From positions 963,001 to 1,027,000 of the forward strand of contig BDSI01000028.1 in the NCBI GenBank assembly GCA_003117195.1: a stretch of DNA of 64,000 bases, read 5' to 3'. Both the position numbers and the translations under genes were made by a program. This stretch comes from Eudorina sp. 2006-703-Eu-15 (lineage: Eukaryota > Chlorophyta > Chlorophyceae > Chlamydomonadales > Volvocaceae). The notes under the pieces are model-generated. The model ran no database searches. It was not told the origin of the DNA and worked only from the letters and a program-made list of their open reading frames with translations. Position 1 is the first letter of the stretch. Each line of letters opens with the position of its first letter. Positions 35,300 through 48,188 of this stretch are shown here, one piece after another.

Positions 35300-38125
35300 A
35301 TGTCGAAGAACATCCTCATCGTGTGCACCTCGTGCGACAAGCTTGGTGACACAGGCGAGCCGACGGGATGCTGGTAAGCGAAGGTTACTGCGTCGTAGAT
35401 GGCATCTCGGAGCGCTGCCTCCGGCTCAACGTATGGATTGACTCCACTCGTATCAGGGCTGAGGAGGTCGTTGCTCCATATTATATCTGGAAGAAGCACG
35501 GTTTCAATGTCGTCATTGCCTCTGTGAGGGGAGGTGAAATCCCGATGGACGAGGCCAGCCTCAACCCTCCGTTCCTTACCAAGGAGGTGAGCCTTGAGCA
35601 TCGCCGACCTGTTTGTCTTCCAACACTTCGAGGGGGCGCTGTCGCATCTTCCATATGTCGCGGGTGACTGTCCGGGGAAGCCCTCCTGAGTGTGGCTGGG
35701 TTCCAAGGTCGCAATCAACAATGCGAGATAGGCAGAAGCAGCAGCCAGCAGCAGGGCCGGCACTGAACCCGATTGACATGGTATCGCGGCTCAGTCAGCC
35801 ATGCCTTCCGGTCTCGGCGATCTTGTTGGGCCGGCCACACCCGCAAGTGATATGTGAGACAGGACGGTGATATGTGAGACAGGACGGCCCCATTGCTGCT
35901 CCCTGCCCACCGCATGCTGTTGGGCAACGACCTCCAGGTGGAGGAGTTCCTGCTGGATGGTGAGCTGCGCCAGGGTAATGGGTACGGAGGGTGTACGGAG
36001 GAGTTCTGGACGAGCGTCCGAGTTGCAGAGGTGGACGAGCGTGTACGACCCGGCCGGGTCCGCCGGCACCTGATATGGGTGTACGTCACAGCGGAAGCTT
36101 GCTGTTGTGTTGTTTTCATGGTGCACTGCGTGGGTCGCGCCGGGTAGCGCGGCAAGGCGCCGTGCCCCCACCGCGTCTCGCCCGCTCGTGCGGTTCCACC
36201 GCCCCCGACCGCTGTCGCGGTGGCGACCTGGGACCTGTGCTGTGCGCAGCGGCCGCTGCAGTACGGCACTACCACATGCCAATCAGCCGCCAGTGCCTGT
36301 TTCGCGCTGCCTGCGTCGGGTGTGGCTGTCACCTGTGGGTGACCGGATCCCGATGCCCGCCGGGTGCTGGGTGCGACGTGCCTCGCTAGCCTGCTGGGGG
36401 CCCCTGACGTGTTCCGTCAGGCAGCAGGTGACCGTTGATGTCGGTTAAGAGCTCCTCGCAAGGCCGTCGGTTTCAGGCCGTCCCCACCAGGGGGTGTGTC
36501 CCCATCCGGTCGCGTGCTGCCCCCGCATCCGCATCCGCAGATGAGGCGATGAAGAGCGTGATGCAGTCGGTCCCGCTGTCGGAGGTCAAGTCGGGCGACT
36601 TCGACTGCGTGTTCCTGCCGGGCGGCCACGGCGCCTGCTGGGACTTCCCGGGTGGGTGGGTGGGTGTCCCGCACGCTGCCATGCAGCCGTCCGCACAGCG
36701 CCATACACGGGCCATGCCGCTGGTCACGAGCTTCAAGAAGATGTCCAGCGCATACCACCGGGAGCACATCACCTGCTGCACGCTTCGTTGCACGGGACGA
36801 CCGTGGTCAACCGTACACAACGGTGACCACCAACCGTGACCAACGGTGGCCAACGGTCACCAACCATGAGAAACCGTGATCAACGGTGACGAAAGGCCCG
36901 AGCATCGTGGGGGCGTGCCACGAGTGGCTTGCCTCGAATTCTCCTGGGCGCACCGCCGAGCACACCTCCACATCTCCTCCAGGTCCGTTGCTGTGCTCTC
37001 CGGTCCCCTTACCCTCCCCTGACTGGCCAGACAACCCCGAGCTGCTGAACCTGCTGTCCCACTTCGTGGAGTTCAACAAGCTCATCGCCGCGGTCTGCCA
37101 CGGACCCATGGGTCTCGTGAACGTCAAGGGCAGGGACGGCCAGCCACTGGTCAACGGCAGGAAGGTGGGCGGCGGCCGCAACTGGGGGCAGGGAGGGGCA
37201 GGGAGGGTGAAAAAGAAACAGCCCAGACGGGAGGGTGCTGTTGGGCTGCCAATGGCCCGTCCGCCGCGACTTTCTGCTGCCGCGGACGTCCTCAGCGGGG
37301 TCGCAGGCCGGCGCATGAGTGCAGTCACGCTGCTGCTGCGTGTGTTGGCGGTCGCCCAGGTGCGAGATGGGCTGCGTTCGACTCCCCCTGACCAGCCTTC
37401 CCGCGGTGCCGCGCATCCTGCATTCTCTGCCCTCGGCAGCTCTGGCAGCTCCACCCTCCCTAGGGGACACGGACTGGAAACGGGTGGGTGAGCCTCTTCC
37501 CCCAGCCCCCGGGCAGTTTCTATTTATCCCCCGGCCCGTCGTCGGCCCTTCCTGCCGGGGTCTTCCCGGGCTTGTTTGCCCGTGTGTCAGGCTCCCACCC
37601 TACCTGTCGCCTCTCAACCCCGCTCTCAGGTGACCTGCTTCAGTGACTCCGAGGAGTACGCGGTGGCCAAGGAGAGCATCGTGCCCTTCATGCTGGAGAC
37701 CCGGCTCAAGGAGCTGGGGGCCATCTACGAGTGCGCCGACAAGTGGCAGCCCTTCGCGCTGCACGACGGCAACCTGGTCACAGGTGCGCTTGGGGGCCGC
37801 CCGTGAGCGCGTGGACCTCTCCAGGGGGGGGGGGAAGAGTTGGGGAGGGCGTAGGGCCCCACCCGGTGGGAAGGACGTAGGGCCCACCCGGTGGGGAGGG
37901 CGTAGGGCCCACACCTCGCCTGTCATGTCTCGGCCCGAGGATGTTTCCCCCTCCTGCGGTGCGGGTTACCTTCCGGCACCTATCTGCCCTGATTGTCAAT
38001 CAACACAACCGATACCTGCCCTCGCCCCGCACCGCACCGCACCGCACCGCCCCTCAGGTCAAAACCCCGCTAGCTCGGCCCGCGTTGCCGATCTGGTGGT
38101 GGACGCCCTCAGCTTCCACGTGTGA
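35300..38125 (+). CDS. DJ-1/PfpI (class I glutamine amidotransferase-like) protein, Hsp31 type, 7 exons, 230 aa
   Basis: Exons: 35300-35373, 35457-35586, 35938-35959 (a 22-nt microexon), 36541-36651, 37031-37164, 37630-37783, 38058-38125; all GT-AG, phases close. The start is MSKNILIVCTSCDKLG. Family marks are the glutamate region after GCWAEE (about residue 28), HGFNVVIASVRGGEIPMDEA, the oxyanion segment FLPGGHGACWDF, and the nucleophile elbow AAVCHGPMG with Cys135-His136. The ending VADLVVDALSFHV is typical. Hsp31/DJ-1 proteins act as glutathione-independent glyoxalases, chaperones or stress hydrolases, probably in the cytosol here because there is no transit peptide. Which activity applies is not decidable from sequence. 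Long introns carry low-complexity DNA. Confidence 0.93.
36800..36891. repeat. Intronic ACGGT/ACCGT interspersed minisatellite
   Basis: Short degenerate units built on CAACGGTGACC and CAACCGTGACC alternate in direct and inverted sense in intron 4 of the DJ-1-like gene, so the stretch can fold on itself. Confidence 0.7.
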
Positions 38126-40682
<2,557 letters not shown>

Positions 40683-40797
40683 GCGCCTCGAATGCAAGGC
40701 CGCAGCGACTCTTCCACTCGTATTAGAACCGCCCTCAAGGGCTATCCTCCATTCCAGTGTCTTCGCAATGGTCAAACAACATGAAACGTTAAATTTC

Positions 40798-43700
40798 TCA
40801 ACGACGGGTTGGTCTCCGGCGCAACGGACGAGGGGGAGGTGGCAGCGGCGGTGAGGGCGGCGTGGCAGGGCTGGGTGGCGGAGAGGGGAAATCCGGCGGG
40901 GGCGGCGGCGGCGGCTTGGGGGGTTTGGGCGGCCTCATATCCTTGGGGGCCTTTGGGGAACGGGAGAGCGGCGGCGGGAGCTGCGGCGGAGGTGAGGGCG
41001 GCGGCGGCGGCGGAGGCGGGTTGCGTGATGGCGGCGGGGGTGTCGGTGGCGGCGGTGTTGGTGGCGGCGGCGACGGGGGCGGAGGGCCGGGCGGCGGGGG
41101 CGACGGCGGCGGGGGCGGGGGTGTCGGCGGCGGCGGCGATGGGGGCGGAGGGCCCGGCGGCGGCGGCGACGGCGGCGGTGGGCCCGGTGGCGGCGGCGAA
41201 GGTCCGGGTGGCGGCGAGGGTCTCGGCGGGGAGGGTGGAGTGGGCGATGGGGGACGTGGGGGTATCGGGGGCGGTGGTGACGGAGGCGGTGGCGAGGCTG
41301 GCGGCGGCGGGGGAGACACTGGCGGCGGCGGCGGCGGCGGCGGAGGGGGCATGACCCGAGGCGGCGGCGGCGGCGGCGGCGGTGGGATGGAGGGCGGCCT
41401 CGGAGGAGGTGAGGGCGGCAGAGGGGAGGGCGGCGCCGGAGATGGCGCGGGGGACGGCGGGGAGGGGGACGGCGGCGGTGGGGAGGGAGGCGGTGGGCTG
41501 GGGGAGGCGGTGGCGGTGGCGGCGAGGGCGGCGGCGGCGGCGGAGGTGGCGAGGGCGGATTTGGCGAGGGCGGTGGTGGCGGCGGTGAAGGTGAAGGCGG
41601 AAGTGGAGACGGCGGTGAGGGTGAGGGCGGAGGCGGCGAAGGGTTAGGGGAGGGTGGCGGGGGTGGCGGCGGCGAGGGCGAAGGTGGCGGTGGCGACGGT
41701 GAGGGGGGCGGCGGCGAAGGCGAAGGCGGAAGTGGAGAGGGCGGAGAGGGCGGTGAGGGTGAGGGCGGAGGCGGCGAGGGGTCAGGGGAGGGTGGCGGGG
41801 TGGCGGCGGCGAGGGCGAGGGTGGCGGCGGCGAGGGTGGGGAGGGCGGCAGCGGGGGCGGCGGCGCCGCGGGTGGTGAAGGCGGTACATTGGTAATAGAG
41901 AACGGAGGAGGCGGGGGCGGGGCGGGGGTAACCACGGAAATGGAGGGCTGGGTGAAGGGGGGAAGGCGAAGGTGGAGATGGCGAGGGCGGTGAGGGGGGC
42001 TGTGGCGAAGGGGCAGGCGACGGCGGCGGTGGAGAGGGCGAGGGCGGTGACGGCGACGGCGGCGACGGTGATGGTGGGGACGGTGAAGGCGGCGGCGGCG
42101 ACGGCGACGGCGACGGCGGTGGGGGAGGCGGCGATGGCGGTAACGGAGAAGGAGGCGGCGATGGCGGTAACGGAGAAGGAGGCGGCGATGGCGGTGGGGA
42201 TGGCGGAGGCGGAGGCGGAGACGGCGATGGCGGTGGGGGAGGCGGTGAGGGTGGCGAAGGCGGCGGCGAAGGTGGAGAAGGCGGAGGCGGAGGCGGCGAA
42301 GGCGGGGAGGGAGGTGGCGAGGGGGGCGACGGCGGTGACGGCGGTGGGGACGGTGACGGCGGTGATGGGGGCGGCGGTGGTGGGGAGGGCGGAGACGGTG
42401 GGGAGGGAGGGCGCGGCGGCGGAGGGGACGGCGACGGTGGTGAGGGCGGCGGCAAGGGCGGTGACGGCGGCGACGGCGGCGACGGCGGGGGAGACGGCGG
42501 GGACGGCGGCGATGGCGGGGGGGACGGCGGGGACGGGGGTGGTGACGGCGGATTCGGGGGGAAGGGTGGGTTTCCCGGGGCGCTAACCGTATTGGCGGGC
42601 GGCGTCGGAGGATGCGGCGCGGGCGGCACCGGTGGCTTGGGCGGCGGAGACGGTGGTGAAGGCGGTGACGGCGGTCGTGGCGCCGGCGATGGTGGAGGGG
42701 GTGGTTTCGGCGCCGGCGACGGCGGCGACGGCGGCTTGGGCGGCGGAGCCGGCGGTGACGGCGGCCGCGGCCGCGGCGGCGACGGGCTCGGCGGCAGCGG
42801 CCGCGGCGACGGCGGCTTCGGCGCGGGCGACGGCGGCACCGGCGGCCGCGGCGACGGCGGCGGCGGCGACGGCGGCCGCGGCGACGGCGGCGGCGGCGGC
42901 AGCGGCGGCGAGGCGCAGGGGCAGGAGTGGACTCCAAACCGCGCCAGCGGCCACAACTGGTCGGAGCCGTCGCGGTTGCAGCCGCCCCAGTCCCAGGCAA
43001 CGTAGTAATCGCCTGCCCCCGGGGCCCGGGCCCGCACGGCTAAGAGGAAGGAGGCGTCGGCGCAGGGCGTCAGCCCTAATGCCTCCAGCTCCTGTCGGCT
43101 GATGGGGATGCTAAGTCCGATGGTGGGTGCAACCGGCGCATCCAGCAACAGGCGGCCCTGGAGGCTGGGGTACGGACTACCGATGCAGTACTCCTCGCCC
43201 GTCTGCAAGTCCGTACGCCACACGACGGCGCCGTACGTCTGCTCGTTGAAGATCTGCCACCGTACTTCCGTACCAGCGGGCAGATCTAGGAACAGGTCAA
43301 CTGTCACGCCGCCGGGCGCGGTGGGTTTCTCCGACACGAGGGCGGAGCCGGCGGGGGTGAAGTTCTTGGTGAGGTAGTCGGCGGACATGATGGCACGGGT
43401 TTTGTCGTACAGTACGGTACCTGAGATGTTCGCCGTGGGGACGCCGGCGCGCAGGAAGGTGAGGGCCGGGCCGCAGGTCAGCGGCGGCAGCGGCGGCGGC
43501 GGCGAGGGCGGCGGCGGCGGCGCCGGCGGCGCCGGCGGCGGCGCGCAGGGGCAGTAATCGAGCGTGAATGGCGCGTACGACAGTGGCGTGCCCACACACC
43601 CCTGCAGCCCCTGCCACGCCACCCGCTGCGTGAACGGCACCCACACCGGCGCGCTGCCGCTCCCCAGGACGAGCCCGTACGATGACACGCGCGCCACGAG

Positions 43701-45908
43701 TACGAATCGAGTTTCCGTACACGCCTGCAGACCGACACGAACCAAGTCCGCGCGTGTGAAGGTGATGTTGAACACTGTCGTACTCAGATCCAGCTGCCGT
43801 AGGTACTCCAGGGGCGGTTCGCTGCATTCGTACCGATCAACCGCTTGGAAGTTGCTGTTGAATTCCGTAACCGCCGCACCCAAGAAATAATCCTCGGTGA
43901 ACAAGCCCCAGGAGACGTACGGCTTGGCGGGCAGCCCGCCGACCGCAGCCACGATGTCGCTCGTCGTGGTCTGCGCGAATCGAATCACGAAGGTGACGTC
44001 GCCGGCGCGCGGCTGGTTGAGGAAGAGGGTGGCGGCGCCCGGGCCGCTGCCCATCGAAATATCCGTCAGGGGACCCGTCGCCAGCTGTGCCCCGTCGGAC
44101 AACGACAACCGCGCCGCCGCGGCGCAGTCGTCGACGCGCGGCGGCGGCGGTGCCGCCGGCGGCGGCGGCGGCGGCGCCGCCGGCGGGGGCGGGGCGCAGG
44201 GGCAGGAGTTGATGGCGAAGCGGAGCAGCGGCCACAGCTGGTCGGAGCCGTCGCGGTTGCAGCCGCCCCAGTCGCCGCCGCCGAGGAAGAAGTCGCCGCG
44301 GCCGCCCGCCTGCTTGATCCGGATCGCGAGTACGAAGCTGTAGTCCGTACAGTTGGGCAGGCCGAGCGAATCCAGGATGGAGCGCGGGATCTGGATCGTG
44401 GGGCTGCGAGTGGAACCGGAGAGCACCTGCCGTGTCTGCATGGAGTTGTACGGATTGCCGACGCAGAACTCCTCGGCCGTGAACCAGTCCGTAACCCACA
44501 CGGCATGGTCGTACGTGTATTCGTTGTACAGCTCCCAGAACACCTCAGCGTTGGCAGTTAGGTTAACCGCCAGCGTAACCGCCACGGCGCCCGGTACGAC
44601 AGAGGACGTGGTCAGCACCGCGGCTCCAGGGAGGGTCTGGAGGGTGCGAAGCTGAGAGGGATCTGCGCCTGTTACGGCACTCAATCTGTCGTACAGTACG
44701 TCACTTGTGATGCTGGCGCCGGCGACGTCGCCCCGTACGAAGCGGTAGTAGTTGCCGCAGGTTGGTGGGGCGAGCGGCGGGGATGGGGGCCCCGGCGGCG
44801 GCGATTGCGAGTACGGCGATGGTGGCGGTGGTGGTGTGGGTGACGGCGGGAGCGGAGATGGAGGCCGGGGAGGGGACGGTGGTGGCGACGGTGATGGTGG
44901 GGAGGGTGGAGACGGTGGGGAGGGTGGACGCGGCGGGGAGGGCGGTGGCGGCGGGGACGGCGGGGAGGGCGGTGAGGGCGGTGGAGGCGGCTTGGGCGGT
45001 GAGGGCGGTGGAGGCGGCGAGGGCGGCGGGGGAGGCGACGGCGGTGGAGGCGGCGAGGGCGGCGAGAGCGGCGAGGGCGGCTTGGGCGGGGAGGGCGGAG
45101 GGGCCGGGGAGGGCGGTCGCGGCGGCGATGGTGGCGGGGGCGAGGATGCCACGGGCGGGGGCGGGGATGGTGGTGGGAGTGGAGGCGGCAGCGTGGGCGG
45201 CGGGGCGCAGGGGCAGTACGTCAGCGTGAACGCGGCGTAATTGAGCGTGGGGCCCACACAGTTCGAAATCTGGTTCCAGGAAATGTACTGCACGTACTGC
45301 GACCAGACGGGTGTACGGCGGTCGCCCATCGTGAGCCCGTACGATTGCACGACGGCCGCGAACACGAATTTTGTTTCGGAGCACGTCTGCAGGCCCGCAG
45401 CCAGGAGGTCCTCAAGCGTGAAGGAGACCGAGAAGGACGACGCCTGCAGCGACAACGTCTGGGAGGACGGCAGGGTGGGCGGCGTGCATCTCCAGAAGAA
45501 GGAACCCCAGTCGTCTTCTGCCTCCGTGTACGACAGGCTGAGGTACTGGTCCTCCGTGTAGAGGCCCCAGGAGGCCCGGGGCGGCTGCGGGGGGACGCCG
45601 CCCTGCGCCGGGTCGTGAGTGCGCGCAAAGTTGACCTGGAGGGTGATGGCGCCGTTGGCGGGCTGGTTGGCGGTCAGGGTCGCGCTGCCGGGGCTGCCGC
45701 TGATGCCGATGTCTGTGAGTGGGCCGCTGATGGAGAGCGCGTTGTTGGGCAGCGCCACACGGCCTGATGACGCGCAGTCAGCAGCAGCGGCAGCAGCAGC
45801 AGCAGCACCCGTCCGGGCCGCCGCGGCGTCACGTAAGGAGCCCAGGCATGCAAGTAGGAGGAGCGCAAAGGTAGCTGTGTTTGGGGCCGTCGGCAGCGAC
45901 GGCCGCAT
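40798..45908 (-). CDS. Pherophorin-family extracellular matrix glycoprotein, apparently intronless, four pherophorin domains, frame-broken tail
   Basis: Pherophorins are hydroxyproline-rich cell-wall/ECM glycoproteins of volvocine algae. The product starts with a signal peptide (MRPSLPTAPNTATFALLLLA) and has four cysteine-bearing pherophorin (DUF3707) modules. They lie at about residues 44-235, 384-572, 593-788 and 811-998, each closing in a CPCAPPP/CPCASPP motif. Modules 1 and 3 resemble each other (SGPLTDIG.. / TGPLTDIS..), as do 2 and 4 (VLYDRLSAVTGAD / VLYDKTRAIMSAD), so the gene arose by duplication of a pair. Module 1 is followed by an SPP/PPSP rod and a very long SP-rich tail follows module 4. 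In the tail the proline-coding frame shifts three times at G-runs: 41957-41962 (one base too many), 41797-41800 and 41500-41504 (one too few each). Allowing for these, the frame runs to the stop at 40798, about 1703 aa. Uncorrected, it reads Arg-rich nonsense to 40935. No intron is needed anywhere. Confidence 0.9.
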
Positions 45909-48188
45909 TATCCTTGGTGCAACGTCCCTCGGCCTGCGCGTTGCGGAGAAGTCAAGTTGAACGCCTAACCAATCCGCGTAATTTCAGGGCATATATTTAA
46001 ATTAACAGACAATGTTTTTGTTTGAGCGTATCGTAAATCATATGCGCTACCGACCTAGTATTATGGACCGGCATATTTTCCTGTATGGGTACCCGTCTGC
46101 CCACCGGGTGGCTTTAATTCAAGAGTGTCATAATTTTGTACATTGAGTATTAAATATAAGTCAATGCGGCAACGTTTTTCCTGCCCACAGGTAGCACGTC
46201 GATCGGTACCTAGTGCGGAGCACGCTTGCACGAATATCTTGAAAGATTCATGACAAGCTTCACTAAATATCAGCGCAAACCGGTTGCGCCTATGAAGGGG
46301 AGCCAAGAAGAAGTCGATGTACGGCCAGCCATTAAGGTAACTTCTCGGAGGCTCAGGTCGATCATGCACACATATTACAAAATTATCATGTTGCCAATCA
46401 ATAATCTTTATGATATATTGCATGATCATGCAGTCCTTCGGATTTCCCCCCGTGAGACTGCGACGTAAGTGGGATCATGCTGCGGTTCCTTGTTACATAC
46501 TACGCAACAAGGAAATAAAGTAATTTAATGGCTGGATCGGCACACCAACGCAATTGGTCACTGTAATCAAATGAGATAAATTGCGCTCGTGACGCCTCGT
46601 GGCGTCTGCCGTCTTCAGCCGTCGTAACGGGCATGTTCCCAGCTGTAACTGTCAGTATGGTCTCAAAGCAACCTACACCGCGAATTCTCGCTTTCGGTCC
46701 CTTAATGCCTGTTGGGGCCGGGATAGGCTGGACTTAAAACGGCGGGCGTTGTTTGACTCGCGCTTTTTATTGATTCCGCGTGTCGTGCACAATTCCGCAT
46801 ATACCCCAAGAAACCCAAAACCCCAAAGCCTACTAACTTGCTTCATTTTTTGTGGCATGGCGTTTGCATCAGGGCAGTTCTAGTCAGGAAACTGGTGCCA
46901 CCTGGTGGCTGGCGCTAGGCAAAGAGGGGCAATGACAGGCAGTTGCCATCACCGATTCCTTTAGGTTAGGAAATACAATCTGCTGCAACGTCATGCAAGT
47001 GTTAGGATCGCAATTTTTTGGGATGACCACACCTGTCCACAAGGAGGACATCATGGTTGCCAACCTGTACAACGGCCGCAGGATACCAGAGAATGCGAAT
47101 CCGTGGAATGGGATACCGGAAAAAGTCGAATTGTAAATGAGCCGAGGAATGGGTCGTCCCACGTGGGTCCAGATGAGATGAAGAAACTCCATGGCTGGTG
47201 AAAACAGACATCGTTGGGGCCGTTGGGGCCAACCGTCGACGGATCACGGACGGACGGTGAGGTCGTACTCGTGAAGAAGTTGCTCTTTTGCTCTCCTTTC
47301 GAATAAAGGATGGTGCATTGTTTTAGTTACATGCCCTCCCTTGAAAATCACGTTGCACTTTCCGCCGAGGACGACGATTGGCCCGCCTTCTGCGTAGTTT
47401 TGCGCTTCGCATGCCATAGGGTAACGCGGCTCGTCCACATCAATGTTAACATTTCCTTGACACTAGGTTGCCTGCCGTGCAATCCTTGAGGATCGGTTGA
47501 AAAGAACGACGCCTCGACAGCTGTAGATCGAAGGTCGAACTGAAACGCAGCGTTGTACTTTCATCACGGACGCGATTTCATGGCATTGTTCCTATCCACA
47601 TTTGAATGCAAACATCCTGCGCGCTCTGCATTTGCATAAATCCAACCCGACTACCGGTACCCGAGCAACCCGACAAGGAACCATCAGGGAACCATGAACC
47701 ATTCTTACAATGGCAAAAGCCACCAAGCTGTTAGGTCAGGTATACGGCAGCGATAGTTATATCCAACGCAAGCGTGCCTCGAAAGCCACCACAGGCGGAA
47801 CGATGGGGCTGATCCTTTCGATCCTATTAACCTTACGCATAAGCGTAAACCAGCCTGATCCAAATAGAATATATTGTACTCACAAACGATACGAAACAAA
47901 CTTCTTGAGGAGCTGGGCTTTTTGAAAATTATTGGCCTGCATACACGTTAATCCAAATTTGTCATCTTCATTTGCAAAGCAACCGTCAGGCTAGCGTGTA
48001 ATAATATTTGTCATCACGCTACCCTCTGAATACCTGAGGCTCTCTCTTCTCACCCTCAAACCGGCCAGTATTGCGCATATTGGCAGGGCCGGGGCGATGA
48101 GTTCAATTCAATCTAATGTATGCCTCAGCAGAATCAAGGAAAATGCGCGGTCGCATAACTGCATTTCACCTTGACCACTCGCAGCGGT
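45909..48188. other. AT-richer intergenic region between divergent pherophorin and HsdR-TFIIS genes
   Basis: From about 46.0 to 48.1 kb base composition drops clearly below that of the flanks. Frames such as 46061-46429 (-, 122 aa) and 47244-47438 (-, 64 aa) have no recognisable motif and may be remnants of an inserted element. Promoters of both flanking genes must lie here. Confidence 0.5.
45989..46004 (-). promoter_or_regulatory. TATA-like element of the pherophorin gene
   Basis: The minus strand reads TTTAAATATATG here, about 85 bp upstream of the start at 45908, with GATTGGTTAGG (CCAAT-type) between it and the gene. This is a good core-promoter candidate. Confidence 0.45.

Noticed and set aside
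40772..43000. 742-codon Arg/His-rich minus frame overlapping the pherophorin tail
   Set aside because: It is the proline-rich coding sequence read out of frame. Only a short stretch (about 41.80-41.96 kb) is the true pherophorin frame, because of homopolymer slips.
46061..46429. 122-codon minus frame upstream of the pherophorin gene
   Set aside because: Lies in the AT-richer island, has no recognisable domain and unusual composition; not supportable as a gene.
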